Below are positions 8,481-18,935 of a stretch of DNA of 58,543 nucleotides, in pieces; position 1 is the first letter of the stretch; every line of letters begins with the position of its first letter. The notes below the pieces were generated by a model, which worked only from the letters and a program-made list of their open reading frames with translations, was not told the origin of the DNA and made no database searches. The translations under genes were made by a program, and so were the position numbers. The stretch is from Methanomicrobiales archaeon (GTDB lineage Archaea > Halobacteriota > Methanomicrobia > Methanomicrobiales > Methanospirillaceae), in assembly GCA_026394765.1 (NCBI GenBank), contig JAPKXQ010000064.1, forward strand, positions 1 to 58,543, read 5' to 3'.

Positions 8481-9157
8481 ACGACCCTCCCGTCAACGAG
8501 GTTGATCTTCCGGGACGCATACGCCGCGATGTGGGGGTCATGGGTCACCATGATGATAGTCTTGCCCCGCTGGTTCATCTCAGTTAGAAGCGCCATGATC
8601 CCGTCCCCGGTCTTCGTGTCCAGGTTTCCCGTCGGTTCATCGGCGAGGAGGATCTCGGGGTCATTTGCGAGCGCCCGCGCAATAGCGACCCGTTGTTGCT
8701 GTCCGCCCGAGAGCTCGGCAGGCCGGTGAGCGATCTCGCCCTCGGAGAGACCCACTGCGGCCAGGAGATCGCGAGGCCGGACCCCGCACAGCCCCCGGTC
8801 CCGGCACTTCATGATGAGGGGAAACGCCACGTTCTCCTCGGCCGAGAGGAGGGGGAGGAGGTTGAACTGCTGGAATATGAACCCAATATGGTCCCTTCTA
8901 AGTGCAGTGAGGGCATCGTCTGACAGGGTGCTGACGTCATTTCCCGATATCGCGAGGATACCTTCGGTCGGCGTGTCGAGGCAGCCCATCAAGTTGAGCA
9001 GTGTCGACTTTCCTGACCCTGATGGCCCCATCACTGCTATGAACTCCCCTTGCACCACCGAAAAGTCGATCCCATCGAGCGCCACTACGTCCCCGGACGG
9101 GAGGCGGTATACCTTGCGCACTCCCGCAAAGAGGATCACCGCACCGTCATCAGGCAC
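8477..9157 (-). CDS. ABC transporter ATP-binding protein, LolD/MacB type
   Basis: 226 residues with Walker A (GPSGSGKS), the LSGGQQQR signature and Walker B (ILLADEP), followed by the H-loop His in VTHDPHI. The PTGNLDTKTG segment is typical of the LolD/FtsE/MacB subfamily. Its start overlaps the upstream exported-protein gene by 8 bp and its end overlaps the permease start by 4 bp, so it is the energy subunit of this operon's transporter. Confidence 0.93.
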   Translation of the reverse strand: MPDDGAVILFAGVRKVYRLPSGDVVALDGIDFSVVQGEFIAVMGPSGSGKSTLLNLMGCLDTPTEGILAISGNDVSTLSDDALTALRRDHIGFIFQQFNLLPLLSAEENVAFPLIMKCRDRGLCGVRPRDLLAAVGLSEGEIAHRPAELSGGQQQRVAIARALANDPEILLADEPTGNLDTKTGDGIMALLTEMNQRGKTIIMVTHDPHIAAYASRKINLVDGRVV

Positions 9158-10328
9158 GGGACTGTCCCCGCTTCAGCCACGTGTAGGCGATCACTCCCAC
9201 AATGATTGCAGCGATCGCGACAATGACCACGACTACCGGCCAGACTGGCGGGGCAGACCCTTCGGACCCGGCACTCTGCAGATCGGCCCCTATCGCGAGG
9301 CTGACACGGTTCGTATAGAGATTCCCGTCTTCGTCTCTGTACCGCACCACGAGCGGGACCTCGGTCTGCCCTTCGGCAGAGAACGTCAGTTCGAAACTGG
9401 AGATGTCATCGGGCTTGAGTGCGCCCACCACGTACTGCCTGTACGGGTCACGCGGGACTGCAGGGGCCCCAACTGACATAACCACCCCACTCGCGGTCTC
9501 TAGTCCTGCGTTCGTGACGTCCCCCGTCACTCGTATGAAGTCCTTCTCATTCGTCACCATGATATTCGAAGTCACTGGGAGCGCCTGGGTCTTGCGTTCC
9601 CCAAACGTGAGGGATAGAGGTACGGTCAACTCATGGGGGTTGGGGCCATTCTTATACATCAAGTGGAACGCGACAGTAGCCCCCTCGTCAGGGGTAATCG
9701 CGAAGGTGGCCTCTGCCATCCCATCGGGTGGAATCGTCCCGAGAAACGCACTGGTCGGAGTCACGGTAAAACCGGCCCCTTCAGGGACCAGTGAGACGCT
9801 CGAGATGGCATTATCGCGCGGATTTGCGACCCGTATCTTCACCTGGTCCTTGCGCCCTGCAGCAAATGTATCAGGCCTGGCAAGGACCGCAATCACCGGA
9901 ACCGAGTCCTCAACCTCAAGCTTCACCGGGTACCTGAGGCTGCCTATGTCCCGGAAGTTTAGAGAGAAGACTGGGTAGTAGATACCTGGATCTGAAGATG
10001 CAGTGACGGTGAAGGTGTACTGCATCGTGTTGCCCGGGCCCAGGTAAAGGGTCGTGTCATAGGGGGAACTTTCCAGGGTAATATCCTGATCATAGAGCGT
10101 CACGCGCCGGATCGCAACACTACGTGTCCCTGTGTTCTGGACATCTACGGTCACGGTCCCGATCTCGTCAGGCATAAAGACCTCGGGATCGAGGGTGACT
10201 GACTTCACAGTCACATCAGCCGCATTTGTCTCAGCTGAAGGGTCGACTGCGAATACCCCACAGGGGACTAGTGCGAACAGTACGATCACAAGGACCGTTC
10301 CAGCCAAAAGATTCCGCATTGCGCTCAC
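9150..10328 (-). CDS. Exported membrane-anchored protein, COG1361-like (CARDB-type domains)
   Basis: 392 residues: N-terminal signal peptide (about 1-28), then repeated beta-sandwich segments with the V-x-V-x-N-T-G-type pattern (VTVDVQNTGTRSV, VKIRVANP, VTGDVTNAGLETAS). A single C-terminal TM segment (about 360-384) ends in a basic KRGQSRA tail. The topology places the bulk outside the cell with a C-terminal anchor. In archaea such proteins are repeatedly encoded beside MacB-like ATPase/permease pairs, where they could play the adaptor part of MacA; that role is inference. It lies between the Yip1 gene (4-bp overlap) and the ATPase. Confidence 0.75.
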   Translation of the reverse strand: MSAMRNLLAGTVLVIVLFALVPCGVFAVDPSAETNAADVTVKSVTLDPEVFMPDEIGTVTVDVQNTGTRSVAIRRVTLYDQDITLESSPYDTTLYLGPGNTMQYTFTVTASSDPGIYYPVFSLNFRDIGSLRYPVKLEVEDSVPVIAVLARPDTFAAGRKDQVKIRVANPRDNAISSVSLVPEGAGFTVTPTSAFLGTIPPDGMAEATFAITPDEGATVAFHLMYKNGPNPHELTVPLSLTFGERKTQALPVTSNIMVTNEKDFIRVTGDVTNAGLETASGVVMSVGAPAVPRDPYRQYVVGALKPDDISSFELTFSAEGQTEVPLVVRYRDEDGNLYTNRVSLAIGADLQSAGSEGSAPPVWPVVVVIVAIAAIIVGVIAYTWLKRGQSRA

Positions 10329-11005
10329 GGTCCCCCGGCTAGAGCCCCACCCATCAGTACGCCCGCCACCACCACGATGAGGTAGACCCCCACTGGGATA
10401 AGGATGGTTATCGCGGCGTCACGTAAAGAGAGGCCACGGGCGTGCCTGACCCCGAAGATCCAGAGGTTCGCACTCCATACCAGGAAAAGGACCGATACGA
10501 CCGTCCCTGTCATCGTCAGCATCTGCATCGAGGGGTCAGCCATCATGTGCTGGACCGCGGCCTGGATGGCAGCCGGGTCAGTCGGGACCGCCCTTGGCAC
10601 AACAACGGCTGGGAGGTAAACGAGGGAGAGGACGAGGGAGACAAGACTCCCGACCACCTGGGGGAAGTAGCCCCAACCGACCATCTCGGCTGTACGGGAG
10701 AACGGTCCGGTCCCAAGGAAAACCTTTGCAATTAGGAAGAAGAGGGCCGATAAGACGACCCAGAAGACAAAGACCCCGATAAAGGCAGCGACTGCCGCGA
10801 TGGCCTGTATCATCCCGGCCATCCCGCCCATCGGTCCGGCCATCAGAGTTGCGGTGACACCCGCGGTGAAGTACCCATTCAAACCGGAAATTATCGCCCC
10901 TGCCAGGACCACCAAGACCGGGATCTTGAGATCAGGAGGGTCTGCCATACGCGCGGCAAAGAACGCGTCAGGCCTGAGTATTAGGTCAGTAATAGAACTC
11001 TTCAT
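10325..11005 (-). CDS. Yip1-family membrane protein
   Basis: About five hydrophobic segments, with the Yip1-domain pattern of an N-terminal amphipathic stretch (LILRPDAFFAARM) and Gly/Ala-rich TM helices. ATG at 11005 is preferred over the upstream GTG at 11017 because GGTGAG lies 4 bases before it. First gene of a four-gene operon with the exported protein and ABC transporter. Archaeal and bacterial Yip1 proteins have no established function; the linkage suggests a part in the same export system. Confidence 0.75.
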   Translation of the reverse strand: MKSSITDLILRPDAFFAARMADPPDLKIPVLVVLAGAIISGLNGYFTAGVTATLMAGPMGGMAGMIQAIAAVAAFIGVFVFWVVLSALFFLIAKVFLGTGPFSRTAEMVGWGYFPQVVGSLVSLVLSLVYLPAVVVPRAVPTDPAAIQAAVQHMMADPSMQMLTMTGTVVSVLFLVWSANLWIFGVRHARGLSLRDAAITILIPVGVYLIVVVAGVLMGGALAGGP

Positions 11006-11046
11006 AGTCTCACCCACTGCGTAGTAGTTCGGTGTTGTCCCCAGAC

Positions 11047-11056
11047 AGATATATAG
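11047..11056 (-). promoter_or_regulatory. TATA box of the Yip1-ABC export operon
   Basis: Read on the minus strand this is 'ctatatatct', a strong TATA element about 45 bp upstream of the ATG at 11005. It leaves room for a short leader with the GGTGAG ribosome site. Confidence 0.55.
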
Positions 11057-11088
11057 CCCGCGCGGGGATGCGAGATGGTAGTGGCCCT

Positions 11089-12066
11089 TTACAAGAACTC
11101 CTGGCGCCAGAAGACAAGGATCCCCACAATACAGCAGATGACCGCACCTCCCATCGTTATGGCGAACGCTTCAGGATGATGTTGAAAGGGGAGATCGATA
11201 TTCATTCCATAGATGCTTGCAACAAGGGTTGGGATCATCAGGATGATCGTGACAGTCGTTAAGAGCTTCATCACCACATTGAGGTTGTTCGAGATAACTG
11301 ACGCGAATGCATCCATCATGTCGGAGAGGATGGAACTGTAGATGTTTGCCATCTCGATCGCCTGACGGTTCTCGACGATCACGTCGTCCAGGAGGTCACG
11401 GTCCTCTTCTGTCATCCTGAGCCCTTCCTGCACCTGGAACTTCTCAAACATCAGGGCATTCGATCTGAGAGACGTGGTGAAGTAAACGAGGCTCTTTTCA
11501 TATGTCATCAACCTGAGGAGTTCCTGGTTCTTCAGCGCCCGGTGGAGGTTCTTCTCCACCTTGTTCGTCATCTGGTTGATCTCTTTTAAGTACGCCAGGA
11601 ATAGGAGAGCAGTCCGCATAGCAAGGAGGAGAACAAAGCGCGTATGCCGTGTCGTCGAGAAACCTTTCACCCTCCCACCCAGGAAGTCCCGAATCACCTC
11701 CACATCCTTCATGCAGACCGTGATCACGACGTCACCGGCGAAGATTATCCCAATTGGAAGGGTCCGGTACGGGATCTCTCCCTCATCCACATCACGATGC
11801 GCGGTCCGCAGGACAATGAAGGTCTTCCCCTCATCGCGATCGATCCGCGCCCGCTCCCATACATCGAGCGGGTCGGTGAGGAAGTCGAGGGGCACTGAAT
11901 AAAGGGTCGCAATCTCGTGCAGCTCCTCACTGGTTGGGGCGACAACGTTCACCCAGCACCCGCTCTCCCGCGCCTCAACCTTCTGGAGCCCGCCTGGCCC
12001 GGACCGGTATACCGTGATCACGACACCACCCCAAACCCTCACCTGCGGCGGGTACCGGAATAGCAT
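11089..12066 (-). CDS. corA: CorA-type divalent cation transporter
   Basis: 325 residues. A soluble N-terminal alpha/beta funnel and a long helix are followed by two C-terminal TM helices, with the signature YGMN (SIYGMNIDLPF) at the end of TM1 and the short acidic/hydrophobic loop before TM2. CorA proteins form pentameric Mg2+ (sometimes Co2+ or Ni2+) channels. The start is uncertain: ATG at 12066, or GTG at 12021 giving MITVYRSG, which resembles the usual N-terminus better. It ends just downstream of the TATA box of the export operon and is an independent gene. Confidence 0.92.
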   Translation of the reverse strand: MLFRYPPQVRVWGGVVITVYRSGPGGLQKVEARESGCWVNVVAPTSEELHEIATLYSVPLDFLTDPLDVWERARIDRDEGKTFIVLRTAHRDVDEGEIPYRTLPIGIIFAGDVVITVCMKDVEVIRDFLGGRVKGFSTTRHTRFVLLLAMRTALLFLAYLKEINQMTNKVEKNLHRALKNQELLRLMTYEKSLVYFTTSLRSNALMFEKFQVQEGLRMTEEDRDLLDDVIVENRQAIEMANIYSSILSDMMDAFASVISNNLNVVMKLLTTVTIILMIPTLVASIYGMNIDLPFQHHPEAFAITMGGAVICCIVGILVFWRQEFL

Positions 12067-12234
12067 TGGCCACTTTCGAGTGACTTTGAGGTCACCCCGG
12101 ATATTGGACCTAATTCAGATTACGTTCCGGCAAAAACCGCGAGGATTATGTCTAGCTGCTCGTCGCTGCTGAATACCAAAAAAGGTTTCGGTCCTCCCGG
12201 CAGTACCATCAGGAACCGCCCCGCACGGCCACTT

Positions 12235-13368
12235 TCAGTCGAGCGCCCGTATCCGTGCCACTGCTTCTTCGAGACGCGGGAGCGAGGCCGCATAGGAGAT
12301 GCGTTCCCAGCCAGGGTACGCGAAAGCAGTGCCGGGAGTGACCGCGACGTGTGCCTCTTCCAGCCACTGGCGAGCGACTTCAATGTCGTCACCCCCAACC
12401 CGGACAAATGCATAGAACGCCCCGTCCGTGGGAGCGAGTGTCTTTCCCATATCAGCAAAGGCACGGGTGACAAAGTCGCGCCGGCGACAAAACTCGTCAC
12501 ACATATCTGTAACACACTGCTGGTCGCCCTTCAACGCGGCAACGCCCCCCCACATAGCAAATGTTGCAGGGTGGCTCACCGTGTGCTGCTGGACCTTTGC
12601 CATCTCCCGGATGACCGGTAGGGGAGCTACTGCGTATCCCAACCTCCACCCGGTCATAGCATACGACTTTGAAAAGCCATTGATGGTGATCGTCCTTTCG
12701 GCCATGTCCCCAAGTGAGGCGAGGGCGACGTGCGCCACCCCATATACGAGCTTCTCATAGATCTCGTCTGACACCGCAATGAGGTCATGGTCCTCACAGA
12801 GATCGGCGATGCACATGAGGGAATCATGGGAGAGGACTGCACCTGATGGGTTCGAGGGCGAGTTGACCACCACCATCCTCGTTTTAGACGTGACCCGGTC
12901 CTGGAGGTCGTCCCCGACCTGGAAACCCGGTGCGTTAAGGGGGTGGTGGACAGGTCGTCCCCCTGCAAGAAGGACGCAGGGCTCGTACGAGACCCAGGAG
13001 GGGTCCAGGAGGATGACCTCGTCTCCGGGGTTAAGGACAGCCTCCATCGCCTCGTATATCGCGCCCTTTGCCCCGCAGGTGACGATCACCTCCTCTTCAC
13101 GACAGGATATGCCATTTTCTGTCCTTACCTTCTCTGCGATAGCCGTGATCAGTTCCGGGATGCCATTGCTGGGGGCGTAATGGGTCTCCCCGCGCTGGAG
13201 AGCATTGATGCAGGCATCTGTGATATGGCGCGGGGTTGCAAAGTCAGGTTCACCAATCGAAAGACTGATGACGTCTTTTCCCTCCCTTGCCATCTTCTTT
13301 GCAACATCTGATATCGCCATCGTCGCCGAGGGGGGGATCCCGGCAACTTTCTCTGATAGGTTTCTCAT
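12235..13368 (-). CDS. Class I/II pyridoxal-phosphate aminotransferase (aspartate aminotransferase-like)
   Basis: 377 residues of fold-type I. The PLP-binding Lys is in [15 protein letters not shown], the Asp/Tyr pair in [12 protein letters not shown], and SNPSGA and the C-terminal substrate Arg region are present. The N-terminus ([18 protein letters not shown]-type) matches the AspC/PatA group. The ATG overlaps the lumazine synthase stop by 4 bp, so it is the last gene of the riboflavin operon. The amino donor and acceptor cannot be fixed from sequence. Confidence 0.88.
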   Translation of the reverse strand: MRNLSEKVAGIPPSATMAISDVAKKMAREGKDVISLSIGEPDFATPRHITDACINALQRGETHYAPSNGIPELITAIAEKVRTENGISCREEEVIVTCGAKGAIYEAMEAVLNPGDEVILLDPSWVSYEPCVLLAGGRPVHHPLNAPGFQVGDDLQDRVTSKTRMVVVNSPSNPSGAVLSHDSLMCIADLCEDHDLIAVSDEIYEKLVYGVAHVALASLGDMAERTITINGFSKSYAMTGWRLGYAVAPLPVIREMAKVQQHTVSHPATFAMWGGVAALKGDQQCVTDMCDEFCRRRDFVTRAFADMGKTLAPTDGAFYAFVRVGGDDIEVARQWLEEAHVAVTPGTAFAYPGWERISYAASLPRLEEAVARIRALD

Positions 13369-13793
13369 CCCAACCGCTCGACGAGTTTGATGGCCGATTC
13401 CACCGCACGCTTCGCGTAGTCCACCCTCTCTCCTGCCTCCATGCGAGTCATTCCCGGGCCCGAGATACCAAGCGTGACCGGTTTCTCAAATTCGAGCGAG
13501 AGGTCGATTATCTTTCGCGCCGCGTGCTGGACCACGATCTCATCGTGCTGGGTCGCACCCTCGATCACACAGCCGATCGTGACGACCGCGTCCACACCTC
13601 CCCCCTTCAGGAGCTTCTTGATCGCGAGCGGCATATCGTAAGCCCCTGGGACGTAGATGCACGCCACGACCTCGGCCCCCAGGAACTGTGCATGCTCCCT
13701 CCCCTCTATCTCCATCATATAGGTGATGTCCCGGTTGAACTCCGAGACGACGAACCCAAGCCTGATCGGCGCAGAGCCCTTCTTTCCTGCCAT
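13365..13793 (-). CDS. ribH: 6,7-dimethyl-8-ribityllumazine synthase
   Basis: 142 residues, the usual length. It condenses 5-amino-6-ribitylaminouracil with 3,4-dihydroxy-2-butanone 4-phosphate to the lumazine precursor of riboflavin, as a large oligomer. [11 protein letters not shown] (substrate aromatic/Asn pocket), [14 protein letters not shown] and [14 protein letters not shown], with the catalytic His, are visible. A purine-rich GAAGAGGA lies about 8 bases before the ATG. It follows riboflavin synthase by 61 bp and overlaps the aminotransferase gene downstream. Confidence 0.95.
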   Translation of the reverse strand: MAGKKGSAPIRLGFVVSEFNRDITYMMEIEGREHAQFLGAEVVACIYVPGAYDMPLAIKKLLKGGGVDAVVTIGCVIEGATQHDEIVVQHAARKIIDLSLEFEKPVTLGISGPGMTRMEAGERVDYAKRAVESAIKLVERLG

Positions 13794-13854
13794 AGCCAGT
13801 CCTCTTCAGTTAGTCCTAGTACTCGTGGTGCCTGGCCCTTAAAGAGGGGGAGGG

Positions 13855-15446
<1,592 letters not shown>

Positions 15447-15503
15447 GGCAAATCTCCCCTACGTTAAGTAAAATGGGAGATATACCTTTGGTTGGAACGA
15501 CCC

Positions 15504-15893
15504 ATGGCAGAGGTATGCATAATCAGTGGATCAGAGTCAGACGCCCGGGTGGTGGCACGGGTGACCAAAGTCCTTGACGAGCACAAGGTCTTGTATACCA
15601 CCGCAGTCATCTCCGCACACCGGGAACCGGACCGCCTGGACGGCTATGTGAAGAGTTCGGACGCCGCAGTCTTCATCGCGATAGCGGGCCTGTCAGCAGC
15701 GCTCCCGGGTGTTGTCGCCTCAAAGACCGACCGGCCCGTCATAGGCGTCCCGGTGAGCGGGACCCTTATGGGCCTTGACGCCCTCCTCTCAATCGCCCAG
15801 ATGCCCAGGGGCGTTCCTGTCGCTTGCGTCGGCATAGACAACGGGGAGAACGCCGCCCTCCTCGCAGTCAGGATCCTATCAGTGCAGAAATAA
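15504..15893 (+). CDS. purE: N5-carboxyaminoimidazole ribonucleotide mutase / AIR carboxylase, PurE
   Basis: 129 residues. Purine synthesis step giving 4-carboxy-AIR. The phosphate-binding [18 protein letters not shown] and the Gly/Ala-rich [14 protein letters not shown] loop are all present; [21 protein letters not shown] closes the active site. ATG 15504 is used rather than the in-frame TTG at 15492 because it gives the normal N-terminus. A TATA-like 'gatatacc' lies just upstream. Confidence 0.92.
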   Translation: MAEVCIISGSESDARVVARVTKVLDEHKVLYTTAVISAHREPDRLDGYVKSSDAAVFIAIAGLSAALPGVVASKTDRPVIGVPVSGTLMGLDALLSIAQMPRGVPVACVGIDNGENAALLAVRILSVQK

Positions 15894-15981
15894 CAAGACT
15901 CGCGTACCAGGACAACCCGACGCATGAGGAATCACCTGAGATCTGTCCTGGGAGTCGTCATCGCCAGGCAACTCTCGCGGC

Positions 15982-17259
15982 TCAACCGCGCTCGTGGTCC
16001 CGGTCGAGAAGCTCGCGCATTATCTTAACCGCGCAGAGGTCCCCGCACATCGAGCAGGTCTCGGTCTTCCCGTCACGCTCGTGGACCCGGCGTGCGGCCT
16101 CCCCAAAGAGAGCGAGAGAGAACTGACCCTCCCAGTCCAGGCGCCGGCGGGCCTCTGCCATCTGGACCTCGCGCTGGACGTGATGCCCCTCTCCCCGCCT
16201 GACCGTGTCGCCAACATGTGCCGCGATCTTCGCTACCCTCGTCCCCTCCACAATATCATCCAGTGAAGGCAGGGCAAGGTGCTCACTGGGGGAGACCATG
16301 CAGAGGAAATCAGCGCCATACATGCAGGCGACTGCTCCCCCGATCGCAGCAACGACATGGTCATAGCCGGGTGCAAGGTCAGTGACCAGGGGACCGAGGA
16401 GGTAAAGGGGCGCGTCATCGGTGAGCTCACGGATCATCCTGACATTGTGCTCGACCTGATCGAGGGGGATATGACCAGGCCCCTCTACCATCCGCTGCAC
16501 CCCTGCGGTAAGCGCCCGCCTGGAGAGCTCTCCGAGGGAGAGGTACTCGACCGTCTTGGCATGGCGCGGGGCGTCGTACACTGCACCCGGGCGCATCCCG
16601 TCTCCGAGGCTCGCGACGACGCCATACTCATCCAGGATCTCCAGGAGATAGTCGAACTCAGCATAGAGAGGGTTCTCCTCCCCGGTCTGGAGCATCCTCG
16701 CACAGTGGAACGCACCACCCCGGCTCACCACGCTCATGACACGGGGGTCCCGCTGCAGCGCTGCGAGGGCAAGGAGGTTCACCCCCGCATGCAGGGTCAA
16801 AAAGTCCACCCCGTCCTCGCAGTGCTCCCGGATCACACGGAAGAGAAGGTCTGGCTCGAGGTCTGCGGCCGATCCTGCCCGTCGAACTGCCTCGTAAACC
16901 GGGACAGTCCCGACAGTTACCGGGAGAGAGAGGATACTACGGCGGATCGCGGGAAGGTCACCACCAGTAGAGAGGTCCATCAAGGTGTCGGCCCCATTAG
17001 CGAGTGCGGCCTCTGCCTTTGACATCTCGAGTTCCGGGTCACACTTCTCACCTGACGTCCCCACGTTCACGTTCACCTTGATACGGCACCCTTCGCCTAT
17101 CGCGAGCGGGATATGAGGACGCAGCGGGTTGCCAGGGATGACGACACGACCCCGGGCAATTGCTCGTGCGAGATGCCGGGGGACAAGACCTTCAGTGCGG
17201 GCCGCAACCTCGACCTCCTGCGGGACAGAAGTTATGCACGCCTGGATCAGAGAACCCAT
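15982..17259 (-). CDS. thiC: Phosphomethylpyrimidine synthase ThiC
   Basis: 425 residues from the ATG at 17259. A radical-SAM enzyme that rearranges 5-aminoimidazole ribonucleotide into the HMP-phosphate moiety of thiamine. Visible are IKVNVNVGTSG, the C-terminal iron-sulfur motif CSMCGDLCAVK (C-x2-C-x4-C, as in ThiC) and GPGHIPLDQ. ATG 17259 gives the usual start (MGSLIQACI); the longer frame from 17310 would run into the divergent MBL gene. Only 40 bp separate the two starts, so there is no room for a TPP riboswitch leader. Confidence 0.93.
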   Translation of the reverse strand: MGSLIQACITSVPQEVEVAARTEGLVPRHLARAIARGRVVIPGNPLRPHIPLAIGEGCRIKVNVNVGTSGEKCDPELEMSKAEAALANGADTLMDLSTGGDLPAIRRSILSLPVTVGTVPVYEAVRRAGSAADLEPDLLFRVIREHCEDGVDFLTLHAGVNLLALAALQRDPRVMSVVSRGGAFHCARMLQTGEENPLYAEFDYLLEILDEYGVVASLGDGMRPGAVYDAPRHAKTVEYLSLGELSRRALTAGVQRMVEGPGHIPLDQVEHNVRMIRELTDDAPLYLLGPLVTDLAPGYDHVVAAIGGAVACMYGADFLCMVSPSEHLALPSLDDIVEGTRVAKIAAHVGDTVRRGEGHHVQREVQMAEARRRLDWEGQFSLALFGEAARRVHERDGKTETCSMCGDLCAVKIMRELLDRDHERG

Positions 17260-17299
17260 AGGTGAGAGAGTATTTGGCAGGAAGGACGTATTATCCTGT

Positions 17300-17902
17300 A
17301 TGCCAATCACGTGGCTCCCGGGTGGGGGTGCACTCGCGAACTCTTATCGGGACGGGTCAGTGCTGATAGATACCGGCGTGTCTCCCATGGCGATCAAGCC
17401 GTTTGCAGAGGAGATTATGTTTATCGTCTGCACGCACTGCCACTTTGACCATACCGCTCACCTTGCCGAGATCGCCCACCTCACCGGGGCCGGGGTCTGC
17501 ATACATGCAGCAGACGCGCCAGGACTCATTGAAGACCGCTTCAGCCTTGCCCACCACTTCGGCGCCCGCTCTCCGGCGGTCCCGGTCTCCAGGCTCCTCG
17601 AGGAGGGCGACGAGATAGGCCCCTACCGCGTGCTCCACACACCGGGCCACACACCGGGGAGCATCTGCCTCTGGGACCCAGAAGAGGCAGTACTTATCTC
17701 AGGAGACACCGTCTTTTCAGATGGCGACTTCGGAAGGTACGACTTTCCGGGCGGGTCCCGGGAGGAGCTCGCGCGATCCCTCGCCCGCATTGCCACCATC
17801 CCGGTAGAAGGGCTCTACCCGGGCCACGGGTTTCCGGTGGAGCAGGGGGGCCGGCGTCACATTGCAGCCGCACTCAACCTGATCGGGACCTGGAATGGAT
17901 AA
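17300..17902 (+). CDS. MBL-fold metallo-hydrolase
   Basis: About 200 residues with the metal-binding THCHFDHTAHL (H-x-H-x-D-H), TPGHTPGS, the bridging Asp in LISGDTVF, and LYPGHG. This supports a dinuclear metal hydrolase of the glyoxalase II/small MBL group; the substrate is unknown. ATG 17300 (MPITWLPGGGALANSY) is chosen because the longer frame overlaps thiC antisense. It is followed, with an 8-bp overlap, by a DUF123 gene. Confidence 0.88.
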   Translation: MPITWLPGGGALANSYRDGSVLIDTGVSPMAIKPFAEEIMFIVCTHCHFDHTAHLAEIAHLTGAGVCIHAADAPGLIEDRFSLAHHFGARSPAVPVSRLLEEGDEIGPYRVLHTPGHTPGSICLWDPEEAVLISGDTVFSDGDFGRYDFPGGSREELARSLARIATIPVEGLYPGHGFPVEQGGRRHIAAALNLIGTWNG

Positions 17903-18356
17903 GGGCGTGTATGCCCTCGTGATGGAGAATCGGGCCTGCAAGATCAACATCGGCGCGCTTGGCACACGGGAGTTTTTGGGCGGCTTTCATGTATACATAG
18001 GTTCAGCCCTTGGGCCCGGGGGCCTGGCACGGGTCACCCGCCACCTGCGCCTTGCAGTTGAGAGAGACAGGGCCCCGCGGTGGCACATCGACCACCTCCT
18101 CCTAGCTGATGAGTTCCGACCTTCTGCAGTCGTCTGCGCAGCGACCACCGGACGGTATGAGTGCATCCTCGCAAATGCCGTGTGCGGGAGCCCGGTCCCT
18201 GGATTTGGGGCGAGCGACTGCAGGTGCATAACGCACCTCTTCGCGTACCAAAGTGACCCGGTCTGGACCATCTCCAGGGTTATGTCGTCTCTCAAACTCG
18301 TTTCGCGGGTATGGAGACCCCCTGGTGAAAAACATCAAGTAAGCAGACACCTATGA
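17895..18356 (+). CDS. DUF123 / GIY-YIG-superfamily protein
   Basis: 153 residues with MDKGVYALVMENRACKINIG, FHVYIGSALGPGG, a conserved WHIDHLL and a Cys-rich GFGASDCRC end. This is the archaeal DUF123 pattern, a divergent GIY-YIG relative sometimes fused to endonuclease III. A nucleic-acid role is suspected from those fusions, not shown. Starts inside the end of the MBL gene (8-bp overlap). Confidence 0.8.
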   Translation: MDKGVYALVMENRACKINIGALGTREFLGGFHVYIGSALGPGGLARVTRHLRLAVERDRAPRWHIDHLLLADEFRPSAVVCAATTGRYECILANAVCGSPVPGFGASDCRCITHLFAYQSDPVWTISRVMSSLKLVSRVWRPPGEKHQVSRHL

Positions 18357-18363
18357 TACCATC

Positions 18364-18915
18364 ATGAAGGTCCTGGGGATATCAGGGAGCATGCGGCGCG
18401 ATGGAAATACCACGACGCTGGTGCAGACCATATTGGAACGTTGCCGGACGGCCGGTATCGGTACCGAGTTCATCTCCCTCGCAGGGAAGGTGATCCACCC
18501 CTGCCTGGGGTGCGAGGAGTGCAAGGAGAAGAAGTGTTGTGTGATTGCAAACGACGACTGGTCTGCGATCATTGAGCGAGTCCTCGCATGCGAGGTCCTG
18601 GTCATCGGATCGCCCACGTACTACTATGATGTCTGCGGCCAGCTCAAGAACTTCATCGACAGGACCTACTCCCTCTACCATGACCGGAAACTCGCAGGTA
18701 GGCGCGGTGTCGCGGTGGCTGTCTGTGCAGACCGTGGATCAGACCGCGCCCTCGAGACAATCGAGGCATTCCTTAACACCCATGAGTTCTCTTTCCTCGG
18801 AGGGGTAAGAGGGAAGGGTTATGAGCCGGGGGCCGTCTTAAAAGACCACGAGGCTATTGCCCGTGCACAGGCAATAGGGAACAGGATCGTGGGGCTCTTA
18901 TGCCCGGGCGACTGA
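18364..18915 (+). CDS. Iron-sulfur flavoprotein (flavodoxin-like NAD(P)H:FMN reductase family)
   Basis: 183 residues. The N-terminal FMN phosphate loop ISGSMRRDGNTTTL and the compact cysteine cluster CLGCEECKEKKCC (about residues 44-56) are diagnostic of the archaeal iron-sulfur flavoprotein family, which carries FMN and a [4Fe-4S] cluster and moves electrons from ferredoxin to oxygen or peroxide in methanogens. GSPTYYYDVCGQLKNFIDR is the usual flavin-side segment. Starts 7 bp after the DUF123 stop. Confidence 0.88.
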   Translation: MKVLGISGSMRRDGNTTTLVQTILERCRTAGIGTEFISLAGKVIHPCLGCEECKEKKCCVIANDDWSAIIERVLACEVLVIGSPTYYYDVCGQLKNFIDRTYSLYHDRKLAGRRGVAVAVCADRGSDRALETIEAFLNTHEFSFLGGVRGKGYEPGAVLKDHEAIARAQAIGNRIVGLLCPGD

Positions 18916-18935
18916 TCCCCAGGCGCCCCCATTCC

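Noticed and set aside
17260-17299. TPP riboswitch for thiC
   Set aside because: Only 40 bp separate thiC from the divergent MBL gene, too short for the aptamer.
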